Shown: positions 25,577 through 34,955 of the stretch, one piece after another
How positions within the stretch are numbered: the first letter of the stretch is position 1
How the letters are laid out: each line of letters opens with the position of its first letter
Source of the DNA: Psychroflexus gondwanensis ACAM 44
GTDB lineage: Bacteria; Bacteroidota; Bacteroidia; Flavobacteriales; Flavobacteriaceae
NCBI RefSeq assembly: GCF_000355905.1
Contig: NZ_APLF01000018.1
Location: forward strand, 56,615-120,614
Direction: 5' to 3'
Length of the DNA: 64,000 bases
Program-made: the position numbers and the translations under genes
Notes under the pieces: model-generated
Database searches by the model: none
Seen by the model: only the letters and a program-made list of their open reading frames with translations
Told to the model about the DNA's origin: nothing

Positions 25577-27478
25577 ATGAGTGAACTTATTAAACACGAA
25601 TGTGGTATAGCCACATTAAGACTATTGAAGCCACTTTCTTTTTACCAAAAGAAATATGGTAGCGCTTTTTATGGCATCAACAAAATGTATTTGATGTTGG
25701 AAAAGCAGCACAATAGGGGTCAAGATGGTGCAGGGTTTGCGAGTGTGAAGCTAGATATGGAACCTGGTAATCGTTACATCAGTAGAGTGCGTTCTAATGA
25801 GGCACAACCTATCCAAGATATTTTTAAGAAAATCAACGAAAGAATTAATGAGGAGCTAGAGTTACATCCTGAGATTCTTGAGGATATCGATTCACAAAAG
25901 AAAAATCTTCCTTATTTAGGAGAGGTGCACTTAGGACACGTTCGCTATGGTACGTTCGGTAAAAACAGTATAGAGAGTGTTCATCCTTTTTTGAGACAAA
26001 ATAACTGGATGCACCGTAACTTAATTGTTGCTGGCAACTTCAATATGACTAACGTCAACGAGTTATTTGAAAACTTAGTCGAGTTAGGACAGCATCCCAA
26101 GGAAAAAGCCGATACAGTAACGGTGATGGAAAAAATAGGCCATTTTCTAGACTCCGAGGTAGGAAAATTATACAAAAAGCTAAAAGAAAAAGGCTATAAT
26201 AAAAAAGAGGCCTCTCCTCATATTGTGGAACAACTGAAAGTGCACAAAATTCTCAGAAAGTCTTCTAAAGACTGGGATGGCGGTTATGTGATTGCAGGTA
26301 TGCTTGGACATGGCGATTCTTTTGTGTTGAGAGATCCTAACGGTATTCGTCCGGCGTATTATTATAAAGATGACGAAGTGGTGGTGGTAGCTTCAGAGCG
26401 ACCAGTGATACAGACCGCTTTTAATGTTGATTATGAAGACGTCCATGAGCTAGAGCCTGGGCAAGCGATTATCACCAAAAAAGACGGTTCAGTTCATTTT
26501 AAAACCATTTTGGAGCCAAGAGAGCGTAAGGCCTGTTCTTTCGAACGGATTTATTTCTCCAGAGGGAGCGACGCTGAAATTTATAAAGAACGAAAAAATC
26601 TAGGTCGCTTATTGATGCCAGAAGTCCTTAGGGCGATCGATTATGATACGATGAACTCGGTGTTTTCATATATTCCCAATACCGCAGAAACTTCATTCTA
26701 TGGGATGGTAGAAGCCGCTCAAGACGAATTGAATCGTCAAAAAAATGAAGCGATTTTAAAAGAAAAAGAAAATTTGACAGATGAACGGCTTTCAGATATT
26801 CTTAGCTTACGATTACGAACTGAAAAGATAGCCGTTAAGGATGTCAAGCTCCGCACTTTTATAACAGAAGATAGTAGTCGGGATGATTTGATAGCCCACG
26901 TTTACGATGTGACTTACGGAGTAGTAAAACCTACAGACAATCTGGTGGTGATAGATGATAGTATAGTTAGAGGGACCACTTTAAAGAAGAGTATCTTGAA
27001 GATGCTAGACCGTTTGTCACCAAAGAAAATCATTATCGTGTCTTCGGCTCCACAGATTAGATATCCGGACTGTTATGGTATTGACATGGCTAAGCTGGAA
27101 GATTTTGTTGCTTTTCAAGCAGCAGTCTCCTTACTGAAGGAGCACGGAATATATCAAGACACTATGGATGCTGTATATCTGAAATGCAAACAGCAGATAG
27201 AACAGGCCACCAAGGCCGAGGAAAATTTCGTTAAAGCAGTTTATGACCCTTTCACTTACGAGGAAGTTTCAGAAAGAATCGCCCAAATTTTAAGTCATGA
27301 GAGCATCACCTCAGAAGTTAAAGTAATTTACCAAACCGTAGAAAAACTCCATGAAGCCTGTCCCAAAAACTTAGGCGATTGGTATTTTACTGGAGATTAT
27401 CCAACAAAAGGAGGTAATAAGGTAGTGAACAAAGCGTTTATGAATTTTTACGAGGGGAAAAACGATAGAGCTTACTAA
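25577..27478 (+). CDS. Long amidophosphoribosyltransferase-like protein (PurF paralogue)
   Basis: 633 residues, against about 470-510 for ordinary PurF. The N-terminal Ntn glutaminase domain has its nucleophile at Cys9 (KHECGIATL), the pair HNRGQDGAGFAS and GHVRYGTFG, and RDPNGIRPAYYY. The C-terminal phosphoribosyltransferase domain has the PRPP loop VVIDDSIVRGTT. Extra sequence is spread between these (about 90-110, 180-215 and a charged helix near 385-425). The mature enzyme would need removal of eight residues to free Cys9. This long form occurs in Bacteroidota beside a normal purF elsewhere. Whether it makes phosphoribosylamine or has another amidotransferase role is not shown by the sequence. 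Confidence 0.88.
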   Translation: MSELIKHECGIATLRLLKPLSFYQKKYGSAFYGINKMYLMLEKQHNRGQDGAGFASVKLDMEPGNRYISRVRSNEAQPIQDIFKKINERINEELELHPEILEDIDSQKKNLPYLGEVHLGHVRYGTFGKNSIESVHPFLRQNNWMHRNLIVAGNFNMTNVNELFENLVELGQHPKEKADTVTVMEKIGHFLDSEVGKLYKKLKEKGYNKKEASPHIVEQLKVHKILRKSSKDWDGGYVIAGMLGHGDSFVLRDPNGIRPAYYYKDDEVVVVASERPVIQTAFNVDYEDVHELEPGQAIITKKDGSVHFKTILEPRERKACSFERIYFSRGSDAEIYKERKNLGRLLMPEVLRAIDYDTMNSVFSYIPNTAETSFYGMVEAAQDELNRQKNEAILKEKENLTDERLSDILSLRLRTEKIAVKDVKLRTFITEDSSRDDLIAHVYDVTYGVVKPTDNLVVIDDSIVRGTTLKKSILKMLDRLSPKKIIIVSSAPQIRYPDCYGIDMAKLEDFVAFQAAVSLLKEHGIYQDTMDAVYLKCKQQIEQATKAEENFVKAVYDPFTYEEVSERIAQILSHESITSEVKVIYQTVEKLHEACPKNLGDWYFTGDYPTKGGNKVVNKAFMNFYEGKNDRAY

Positions 27479-27543
27479 AATAGTACTATTATACACGCAA
27501 CCTTTTTGTAAGGTAACGCATCTTTATACTGTGAAAGATTTAC

Positions 27544-27551
27544 TAAATTTG
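27544..27551 (+). promoter_or_regulatory. Candidate -7 element (TAAATTTG) ahead of the polysaccharide locus
   Basis: TAAATTTG fits TAnnTTTG and lies 25 bp before the first gene of the locus. The upstream CTTTA at 27522-27526 is a weak -33 match. Confidence 0.4.
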
Positions 27552-27576
27552 CATAACTAAATTCATCCATATTTAA

Positions 27577-28545
27577 ATGTCAGAACAAACTTCACAAAAC
27601 GCCTCAGACGAAATTGACTTAGGCGTTGTTTTTGAAAAAATAAAGTCTTTTTTTAAGTCTATTTTAATAGGAATTATCCAAATATTTCAGTTTTTCTGGA
27701 ATCATAAAATCAGACTGATTATTCTCTTAGTAATAGGCTTAGGTTTGCAGTATTTTTCCTCTACACAAATTGATAAACTATATGTGAACGAGTATCTTGT
27801 GAAAACTAATTATAATAGTACAGAGTACCTTTACAGTAAAGTCAAGTCCATCAATGCAAAATTAAAATCTGATGATAGCCTATATTTAAAAAAAGTATTT
27901 GGTAGCGAGTATGAGAGAGTTGATGAGCTTGAAGCAGAACCAGTGGTAGATGTATATACCTTAGTCAATAGGTCTGAAGAAAACCGAGAAATTTTTGAAC
28001 TCTTACTTGACGAGTATGGGGACATGTCCTTTTTGAAAGAAGAAATCAATATCAATGAATACCCGACTCACAAGATTAAGATTTATATAAAAGGACTAGA
28101 AGACAATGAGTCGATATCAACTCAGGCCTTCAACTTTTTATCTAATAATTCTTATTTTAACGAATTAAAGGAAACGGCTTTAAAAAGTTATAAAGTTCGA
28201 TTAGCTGAAAATAAAGTTATACGGGCTCAAATCGATAGTATTATCAGAGAGCAAAAAGATAACGCTGTTCCTAAATTGGATAATAATGCTATAAGTTTTA
28301 CTGGCAGTCAAGATCTACAAGAATTGTTAAGTCAGAAAAAAGATTTACTTGATGATGACTTGACGCTTAGAAATCAATTGTCTACTAATAGCGAAATACT
28401 CAAAACGATTGACTCAACTTTTGGTGTGTTAAGCAAAGACCGAAATCTTTCACCTATCACTATTCCGCTTTCAATTGTTGGGATTTATATTTTATTTTTC
28501 TTTTTTAAGTATTCAAAAAAGAGAGTTTCAAGGATTATAAATTAA
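27577..28545 (+). CDS. Wzz-like chain-length/co-polymerase protein
   Basis: 322 residues. Two membrane segments (about 48-65, IRLIILLVIGLGLQYF, and about 297-312, ITIPLSIVGIYILFFFF) enclose a largely helical periplasmic domain with coiled-coil character (about 195-290). That is the topology of Wzz/PCP-1 polysaccharide co-polymerases, and it is the first gene of the polysaccharide locus. It lacks the C-terminal tyrosine-kinase domain found in Wzc-type proteins. It probably controls chain length together with the Wzy polymerases encoded downstream. Sequence similarity to classical Wzz is weak, so the call rests on topology and position. Confidence 0.7.
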   Translation: MSEQTSQNASDEIDLGVVFEKIKSFFKSILIGIIQIFQFFWNHKIRLIILLVIGLGLQYFSSTQIDKLYVNEYLVKTNYNSTEYLYSKVKSINAKLKSDDSLYLKKVFGSEYERVDELEAEPVVDVYTLVNRSEENREIFELLLDEYGDMSFLKEEININEYPTHKIKIYIKGLEDNESISTQAFNFLSNNSYFNELKETALKSYKVRLAENKVIRAQIDSIIREQKDNAVPKLDNNAISFTGSQDLQELLSQKKDLLDDDLTLRNQLSTNSEILKTIDSTFGVLSKDRNLSPITIPLSIVGIYILFFFFKYSKKRVSRIIN

Positions 28546-28615
28546 GATTTACCAACCGGAAATAAGTTATAAGAGTTTATATTTTTTATAACAGATTAGA
28601 TTTTAAAATGAATTT

Positions 28616-29746
28616 ATGATAAAAATAAAAAATCTTATCATTTTTGGAACTCGTCCAGAAGCTATTAAAATGGCTCCTTTGGTTAAAGCTTTTGAAGTTA
28701 AACAGAATTCTTTTGAAACGAAGGTTTGCATCACTGCTCAGCATAGAGAAATGCTAGACCAGGTGCTTGACTTTTTTGAAATCAAACCAGACTTTGACCT
28801 AGATCTAATGAAAGCTAATCAAAATCTTTTTAGCTTAACTTCAGATATTATTAATACACTTAAACCTGTCTTAGAAGAATTTCAGCCTGACTACGTCTAT
28901 GTCCACGGAGATACTACGACGACGATGGCGGCTAGTATTGCTGCTTTTTATTCCGGAGCTAAGGTATGCCATATAGAAGCAGGGTTGAGAACATTTGATA
29001 AACGTTCTCCATTTCCTGAAGAAATGAATAGAAGTGTTGCAGGAAGAATAGCAGACTATCATTTTTGTCCAACTGAAACGTCTAAGAATAATTTGTTGAA
29101 TGAGAATATTGATTCTAAAAATATTTTAGTTACAGGTAATACGGTTATCGATGCTTTAAAATATAGTAATGAGAAAGTAAATTCTAAAAATTTTAATGAT
29201 AGAGAAATAGATTCATTAAAAGCTATTTTAGATGCTAAAAAGCAACTTGTTTTAGTAACCGGTCATAGGCGTGAAAACCATGGACAAGGATTTATTAATA
29301 TCTGCAACGCCTTGAAGCAAATAGCTGAAGAGAATGAGGATGTTCAAATTATTTATCCTGTACATCTAAATCCAAAAGTACAAAAGCCTGTCTATAATAT
29401 TCTTAAAGATGTCCCTAATATAAGTTTAATTGATCCATTGTCATATCCCTCTTTTATCTGGTTGATGAGTCAATCTTATATTATCATTACAGATAGTGGT
29501 GGTGTGCAGGAAGAAGCTCCGAGTTTGGGCAAACCTGTTTTGGTGATGAGAGACACTACGGAACGTCCCGAAGCTGTAGAGGCTGGAACTGTTTTGTTGG
29601 TTGGAACTAATACAGATAAAATAGTTTTTGAAGCTAATAGATTGCTTGAGGACAATCAATTTTATACTAAAATGTGTATGCTGCACAACCCTTATGGAGA
29701 TGGTATGGCTTGCAAGAGAATAGTGGAATTTATAAAAAAACTTTAA
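28616..29746 (+). CDS. wecB: UDP-N-acetylglucosamine 2-epimerase (non-hydrolysing)
   Basis: 376 residues; interconverts UDP-GlcNAc and UDP-ManNAc. It has GTRPEAIKMAPL (11-22), HGDTTTTMAASIAAF, HIEAGLRTFDKRSPFPEE, VTGHRRENHGQGF and SGGVQEEAPSLGKPVLVMRDTTERPE, all hallmark motifs of WecB. The wecC gene starts 2 bp after the stop, so the pair supplies UDP-ManNAc and then UDP-ManNAcA for the surface polymer. Confidence 0.97.
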   Translation: MIKIKNLIIFGTRPEAIKMAPLVKAFEVKQNSFETKVCITAQHREMLDQVLDFFEIKPDFDLDLMKANQNLFSLTSDIINTLKPVLEEFQPDYVYVHGDTTTTMAASIAAFYSGAKVCHIEAGLRTFDKRSPFPEEMNRSVAGRIADYHFCPTETSKNNLLNENIDSKNILVTGNTVIDALKYSNEKVNSKNFNDREIDSLKAILDAKKQLVLVTGHRRENHGQGFINICNALKQIAEENEDVQIIYPVHLNPKVQKPVYNILKDVPNISLIDPLSYPSFIWLMSQSYIIITDSGGVQEEAPSLGKPVLVMRDTTERPEAVEAGTVLLVGTNTDKIVFEANRLLEDNQFYTKMCMLHNPYGDGMACKRIVEFIKKL

Positions 29747-29748
29747 TT

Positions 29749-30960
29749 ATGAAGATGAATCCTGAAGTTGTTATGATTGGATTGGGCTATATTGGTCTTC
29801 CAACTGCAGCTTTAATCGCCCAAAGTAAAACTTTTGTTCATGGAGTTGATATCAATCAAAATGTAGTCAACACCATAAACGAAGGAAAAATCCATATTAT
29901 AGAACCAGATCTTGGATCTGCAGTTTCTCAAGCTGTAAAAGGGGGCTATTTAAAAGCCGACACTAAACCTGTTGCAGCAAATACCTATTTAATAGTTGTG
30001 CCGACTCCTTTTAAAGCTAAAAATGAACCTGATATCTCTTTTGTTGAGGCAGCAACTAAATCGATTATTCCTTTGTTAAAAGAGGAGGATCTGTATATCA
30101 TCGAATCGACTTCGCCAATCGGTACAACCGAAAAGATGGTCGATCTAATATATCAGGAGCGACCAGAATTGGAAGGAAAACTAAATGCAGCCTATTGCCC
30201 TGAACGTGTTTTGCCTGGTAATGTGATGCATGAGTTAGTTCATAACGATAGAGTAATTGGAGGGGTTGATGAAAAATCTACAGACAAGGCTATAGACTTT
30301 TATAAAGAATTTATTAAAGGTGATTTACACCGTACGAATGCACGTACTGCAGAAATGTGCAAGTTGGTAGAGAACTCCTCTCGCGATGTTCAGATTGCCT
30401 TTGCTAATGAGTTATCCCTAATTTGTGACAAAGCAGATATTGATGTATGGGAACTCATCAAGCTGGCCAATAAGCACCCTAGAGTAAACATATTACAACC
30501 AGGCTGTGGAGTAGGTGGCCATTGTATAGCAGTGGATCCTTATTTTATTGTAGCAGATTACCCGATGGAATCAAAAATTATAGGAGCGGCCAGAGAAATC
30601 AATAATTATAAGTCATTTTGGTGCGCAGAGAAAATTCAAACCGCTAAGTTGGAATTTGAATTAAAACATGGTCGTAAACCTAGTATTGCTATCATGGGGC
30701 TCGCGTTTAAGCCAAACATTGATGACTTAAGAGAATCTCCTGCAAAATACATAGCACAGAAAGTACTTCAAAATGCTAATAACGAAGATTACTACATAGC
30801 AGAGCCTAATATCGATTCTCACAAAATCTTCAAATTGACAAACTATAAGGATGCAGCTAGAAAATCAGATATCGTTGTTTTTCTGGTTGCTCACGATGAA
30901 TTTAAAGAGTTAGATCTAGTAAATAAGGTAATCCTAGATTTCTGCGGAGTAACCAAATAG
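29749..30960 (+). CDS. wecC: UDP-N-acetyl-D-mannosamine dehydrogenase
   Basis: 403 residues from ATG 29749; a longer in-frame opening inside wecB lacks family similarity. This NAD-dependent four-electron dehydrogenase has the Rossmann start VVMIGLGYIGLPTAA, STSPIGTTEKM, the catalytic Cys in GVGGHCIAVDPYF, and GLAFKPNIDDLRESPA. The VGGHC variant with AVDPYF marks the ManNAc-type enzymes rather than UDP-glucose dehydrogenase. It follows wecB by 2 bp and makes UDP-ManNAcA, an acidic sugar donor. Confidence 0.95.
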   Translation: MKMNPEVVMIGLGYIGLPTAALIAQSKTFVHGVDINQNVVNTINEGKIHIIEPDLGSAVSQAVKGGYLKADTKPVAANTYLIVVPTPFKAKNEPDISFVEAATKSIIPLLKEEDLYIIESTSPIGTTEKMVDLIYQERPELEGKLNAAYCPERVLPGNVMHELVHNDRVIGGVDEKSTDKAIDFYKEFIKGDLHRTNARTAEMCKLVENSSRDVQIAFANELSLICDKADIDVWELIKLANKHPRVNILQPGCGVGGHCIAVDPYFIVADYPMESKIIGAAREINNYKSFWCAEKIQTAKLEFELKHGRKPSIAIMGLAFKPNIDDLRESPAKYIAQKVLQNANNEDYYIAEPNIDSHKIFKLTNYKDAARKSDIVVFLVAHDEFKELDLVNKVILDFCGVTK

Positions 30961-30976
30961 ATAAGTTTATATTGAA

Positions 30977-32293
30977 TTGAAAAGAAAAATCAAAAATATT
31001 TTTAATAACTCTGATTTCAATGAACTTTTGTCTAAAGGGCTATCGTTTTTACTGATTCGTATAGTGGGTACTCTTTTAAGTTTTGTATTTACAATCTACG
31101 TAACAAATAAGTTCGGAGGAAACTCATGGGGGTTAATAGCCTTGGGTTTTTCAATTTTTACAATCTTAAGTATTTTTGGAAGGCTAGGCTTAGATTCTAA
31201 CTTAGTTAAGTTTTACTCCCAAGATAAAAATTTAAACGATACGGGCGTTTTTTATAGGTCTTGGGTTAAGGCTTTTTTATTTTCTTCTCTGTTAAGTTTC
31301 ATAATACATATTTATGACGAAACCTTAGTGAATAAAGTTTTTCTAGAACCCAAACCTGAATTGTTACCTTACTTAGATTGGCTCTTACCTTCTATTCCAT
31401 TTTGGTCAACTGTATTTATATCTGCAGCTATTATGCGAGCTAGGAAAATGAATAGAGCATTTGCTTTTTATACTCTTGTGGGTAGGTTTGGAATTTTACT
31501 GCTAATTTTATTAGTGTTAGCACAAGAGAGTTCTGTATTTGTAATTAAAGTACACTTTTTTGGCCTTGTTTGCTTATCTCTGATTAGCTTGATTCATAGC
31601 TCAATTGTTCTGAATAAACCTAGCTTCAAAACAAATCAAAATAGCTGGCTATTTGTTAAAGAATCATTTCCAATGATGCTTAGCAGTTCTATTTTAGTGT
31701 TGATGAGTTGGATGGATACTTTTGTAATGGGAGTATTTCAAGATGAAAGTGAAGTTGGTATTTACAGCGTAGCTGTGAAAGTCACAACATTGGCAACATT
31801 TAGTCTACAGGCAATCAATTCTATTCTAGCTCCGAAAATTGCAAAAAGTTATGCCGAAGGTGAAGTTGATAGTTATTCTAAATTAATCAAATTATCAACA
31901 AAATTAAATTTTTTGATTACCATCATAGTTGTTGGACTTATTGTCACCTTCAGTCCTCTTTTACTTGGATTATTTGGTAATGGATTTTTAGCTGGAACCT
32001 CTGTATTGATTATATTATGTGTGGGGCAGCTAATTAATTCTATGTCTGGGTCTGTAGGGACTGTTATGCAAATGACAGGCAAGCAAAACACTTTTCAAAA
32101 TTTGATGGTATTAGCGCTCTTTATAAATCTAGTATTGACATTATGCCTTACCCCCATATACGGTGGTAACGGTGCAGCAATATCTACGGTGGTCAGCATG
32201 ATTTTTTGGAATATAACAGGTGCAGCATATCTTAAAAACAAAGGAATACAAACCTATTTCAATCCATTTAAAGATTTTAAATTTAACTTTTAA
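30977..32293 (+). CDS. Polysaccharide flippase (Wzx-like, MOP superfamily)
   Basis: 438 residues with 12-14 hydrophobic segments, beginning FLLIRIVGTLLSFVFTIYVTN (about 24-44), the usual opening of Wzx/RfbX exporters. It would flip undecaprenyl-linked repeat units across the inner membrane. The only plausible start is TTG 30977: a stop lies five codons upstream and no Met occurs before about residue 150. The sequence is visibly AT-rich, like the next genes, as expected for a strain-variable part of a polysaccharide locus. It follows wecC by 16 bp. Confidence 0.88.
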   Translation: MKRKIKNIFNNSDFNELLSKGLSFLLIRIVGTLLSFVFTIYVTNKFGGNSWGLIALGFSIFTILSIFGRLGLDSNLVKFYSQDKNLNDTGVFYRSWVKAFLFSSLLSFIIHIYDETLVNKVFLEPKPELLPYLDWLLPSIPFWSTVFISAAIMRARKMNRAFAFYTLVGRFGILLLILLVLAQESSVFVIKVHFFGLVCLSLISLIHSSIVLNKPSFKTNQNSWLFVKESFPMMLSSSILVLMSWMDTFVMGVFQDESEVGIYSVAVKVTTLATFSLQAINSILAPKIAKSYAEGEVDSYSKLIKLSTKLNFLITIIVVGLIVTFSPLLLGLFGNGFLAGTSVLIILCVGQLINSMSGSVGTVMQMTGKQNTFQNLMVLALFINLVLTLCLTPIYGGNGAAISTVVSMIFWNITGAAYLKNKGIQTYFNPFKDFKFNF

Positions 32294-32365
32294 TAATAAT
32301 AATAAATTGATATCAGTAAGATATCTAAACTCATAAAAGTATTTACTAACACCTAAACATTAATT

Positions 32366-33355
32366 ATGATTAAAAACACCTTCCTATTTTGTTTAATACT
32401 TGTTGCAACTTCATGTTCGAAGCCTGATCCCAATGAAAAACTAAAAATAAAATCAAAAGATAAAATCGAAAATGATTTCAAAGATATAGATGAAGACAGT
32501 GTTTATGATAGTGGAGTAAGTGATAGGTTTAAAAAATCGTTCATAAATAGTAATGGTCTATTTTTTGATGATTTTGAAACCTTACCAAAGCATACAAGTC
32601 CAAAAAGTCACGAGGGAAGAGAAAACCTGATAAGGTATTCATATCATTCTGTTGTAGAAAAAGAGAATTGGGGGCCTAAAAATAATTCTGTAGAAATTCA
32701 TAAAGAAGACGATAGTAATTATCTGAAATTAAAGTTATCGCCAGGTCAAGAACACAAAAAAATAAAGGGCTACAGAACAGAACTCACAATACAACATGGC
32801 AACCCAAATCAAGAAGAAGAGTGGTACGAGTGGCGATTCATGATTCCTAAAGATTATAAACTTGACGAAGAAAATATTGGGAGAGAAGTTACCATCGTCC
32901 AATATCACTATGTGAAGCCAAAAGGCCAAAGTAGAGTTTTAGTAGGTCCAACTATCAATTTTACTTATTTAGAACAATACGGTAAGAATATTTTAATATT
33001 AAGGCATGGCATAAAGGGTCAGGATAATGCAAAATATGAAGGATTCGACTGGAGTATTGTTGCGCTAAATGATAACATTAAAAAAGGAAAATGGTACACT
33101 GTAAGGGCTAATATCAAATGGAGCCTTAATAATCAAGGCTATATTGCAGTATGGTTAAATGGCGAACCTTTTACGCCTTTTAATGGTGTGAATAATAAAG
33201 TGTTTGGTACCAACATATACAATACAATAGAGAATACATTTAAATTCGGCTATTATAGATACTGGGATAATTCCACCCCAACATCAATTTACTTTGATTA
33301 CATAGTCAAAACTAGAAGCTTTGAAGATTTAACAGGTAGAAAACCAACCTCTTAA
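32366..33355 (+). CDS. Heparin-lyase-I-family polysaccharide lyase, lipoprotein
   Basis: 329 residues with a lipoprotein signal (Cys17 in LVATSC) and a charged spacer (about 20-65) before the catalytic domain. The domain shows GYRTELTIQHGNP, EWYEWRFMIPKDY, VQYHYVKP, KGKWYTVRANIKWS, IAVWLNGEPFTP and FKFGYYRYWD. This is the beta-jelly-roll pattern of the heparin lyase I / Polysacc_lyase (PF14099) family, which cleaves uronic-acid-containing polymers by beta-elimination. It sits inside a biosynthetic locus whose products include uronic-acid donors. It may therefore trim or release the polymer made here rather than degrade foreign food glycans. No SusCD pair is present. Substrate unproven. Confidence 0.82.
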   Translation: MIKNTFLFCLILVATSCSKPDPNEKLKIKSKDKIENDFKDIDEDSVYDSGVSDRFKKSFINSNGLFFDDFETLPKHTSPKSHEGRENLIRYSYHSVVEKENWGPKNNSVEIHKEDDSNYLKLKLSPGQEHKKIKGYRTELTIQHGNPNQEEEWYEWRFMIPKDYKLDEENIGREVTIVQYHYVKPKGQSRVLVGPTINFTYLEQYGKNILILRHGIKGQDNAKYEGFDWSIVALNDNIKKGKWYTVRANIKWSLNNQGYIAVWLNGEPFTPFNGVNNKVFGTNIYNTIENTFKFGYYRYWDNSTPTSIYFDYIVKTRSFEDLTGRKPTS

Positions 33356-33510
33356 GAACTATATGGTGTTAAACATGATTATAGGTATCTTAACAAAAAA
33401 GATAAGATCTTAAAAGAAATTGAAAAGAGATAAACTAGGCAAAATTTTGTTTTTTCAATAAGTTACTAAACGAGTTTGATAGGTAAACTATCAAAACGAT
33501 AATTAATCCA

Positions 33511-34449
33511 ATGAAACACATATTTATTACTGGATGTCCAAGAAGTGGAACAACGATGCTTGGAAGTATACTTGCAAGTAGCGATTCTGTTATTGTAACA
33601 CCAGAATCTCATTTTTTTAATGACTTTATTTTCAGTCATCTATCAGAGCTATCCTCATCAGCCAAAAAAATGAAGATGGTCGATTATTATAACAATCATT
33701 ACAGGTTTAAGCAATGGGGAATAAATGCAAGTCATATTCGTAATTTGCCAGAACAAGTTACATTGTCTTCTTATCCAAAAGTCATCGAGGAGACGGTCAA
33801 ACATTACGCAAAAAACCATTCAAGTCATAAGATTACTGATACTTATATTAGAATTGATCATACTCCAAGTAATATTAAAGATTACAAATTGTTAGGTTCA
33901 CTTTTTCCAGATTCTAAATTTGTTTACATTGTAAGAGATCCTCGAGCAATATATGCTTCTATTAAAGATTTAGACTGGGGACCTAATTCTGCTATGAAAC
34001 TCAGTCAACTTTGGATCGAATATGTTGCTGCATACTTTGCTTTAAAGAAGATAGACTCAAGTCGAGTTTTTTTAATTAAATATGAAGACTTGCTTGATAA
34101 GCCGGATATTGCTTTAAAAGATTTATGTGAATTCTTAAAACTTCAATATAGTGAAAGCATGTTTTCAAATAATAGCTCTTTTAAGCTTCCTAAGTCAACC
34201 TTTTCTCAACATTCACTTGTAGGAAAAGCACTAGATAAAACTAGAATAGATAAGTGGAAAAAAGAACTTAACTCAAAAGACATAAAGATCATAGAAGCGT
34301 ATTGTGGATCTTCACTAGATTCTTTTGGATATATCAATTTTATCGGAGGTTATTATCGATTAACCAAGGAAGATAAACTCATGAGTTATGCCAAAGAACT
34401 GTATCGTTACATACCTAATAAGTTTAGAAAAAAAAATAGAGAAAAATAG
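33511..34449 (+). CDS. PAPS-dependent sulfotransferase
   Basis: 312 residues, cytosolic. The 5'-phosphosulfate loop CPRSGTTMLGS (9-19) is at the N-terminus, and the 3'-phosphate motif VYIVRDPRAIYASI lies near 144-157. A basic C-terminal tail (YRYIPNKFRKKNREK) ends the protein. The fold is that of the Sulfotransfer_1/3 families, which transfer sulfate from PAPS to sugars or other acceptors. Being within the polysaccharide locus, it probably sulfates a sugar of the repeat unit or a lipid-linked intermediate. The acceptor cannot be read from the sequence. Confidence 0.88.
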   Translation: MKHIFITGCPRSGTTMLGSILASSDSVIVTPESHFFNDFIFSHLSELSSSAKKMKMVDYYNNHYRFKQWGINASHIRNLPEQVTLSSYPKVIEETVKHYAKNHSSHKITDTYIRIDHTPSNIKDYKLLGSLFPDSKFVYIVRDPRAIYASIKDLDWGPNSAMKLSQLWIEYVAAYFALKKIDSSRVFLIKYEDLLDKPDIALKDLCEFLKLQYSESMFSNNSSFKLPKSTFSQHSLVGKALDKTRIDKWKKELNSKDIKIIEAYCGSSLDSFGYINFIGGYYRLTKEDKLMSYAKELYRYIPNKFRKKNREK

Positions 34450-34466
34450 AAGCTAGCCTAGTGATT

Positions 34467-34955
34467 ATGTCAACAAAATATTCCTATACTATCACCTTAT
34501 TAGCGCTCTTGATTTTTCATGGATGCAAACCTAAAACTGAATTGTATCTGGAAAGAGGCTTAGATATTTTGAGTAATGTTAAGGAAGTGGAATTTAATAT
34601 ATACCGAGATGTTGTTATAGAGGAAATTGGAGTTATTAGGGATCAAAAAGAAGAGACTAAAACATTAGTATTCAAATTAAACGATAATATTGATAAAGAG
34701 GATTTTGGTAACAATAAAGTCATTGGAGTGACTGTTTGGATTGTTGATAAAAACAATAATGAAAGAAAAGAAAACTGGGATTTCAAACCTGAGCTTGTTG
34801 AGGCAAAAAAACATAAATATATTTTAAAAGAAATTAAGGTTAAAGAAGATAGAATAAAAAAAATGAAAATATATGCTTATCAGCTAATCGATGGTGAAAA
34901 ACAATTAATAGGCTCAACGATTTCTCTTGACAAAATTTACACATATAATGACTAA
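34467..34955 (+). CDS. Small hypothetical lipoprotein in the polysaccharide locus
   Basis: 162 residues from ATG 34467 (a GTG at 34461 is possible). The signal MSTKYSYTITLLALLIFHGC gives a lipoprotein with Cys20. The mature part is charged, with alternating beta-like segments (VEFNIYRDVVIEEIGVIRD, IGVTVWIVDKNNNE) and many Lys/Glu. It matches no family I know. It overlaps the following glycosyltransferase by 8 bp and lies 17 bp after the sulfotransferase, so it belongs to the locus. A periplasmic or outer-membrane accessory role is inferred from context only. Confidence 0.65.
   Translation: MSTKYSYTITLLALLIFHGCKPKTELYLERGLDILSNVKEVEFNIYRDVVIEEIGVIRDQKEETKTLVFKLNDNIDKEDFGNNKVIGVTVWIVDKNNNERKENWDFKPELVEAKKHKYILKEIKVKEDRIKKMKIYAYQLIDGEKQLIGSTISLDKIYTYND

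Noticed and set aside
27479..27576. AATAGTACTATT palindrome after the PurF-like gene considered as terminator
   Set aside because: Only a 12-bp AT-rich palindrome without a T run; too weak to call.
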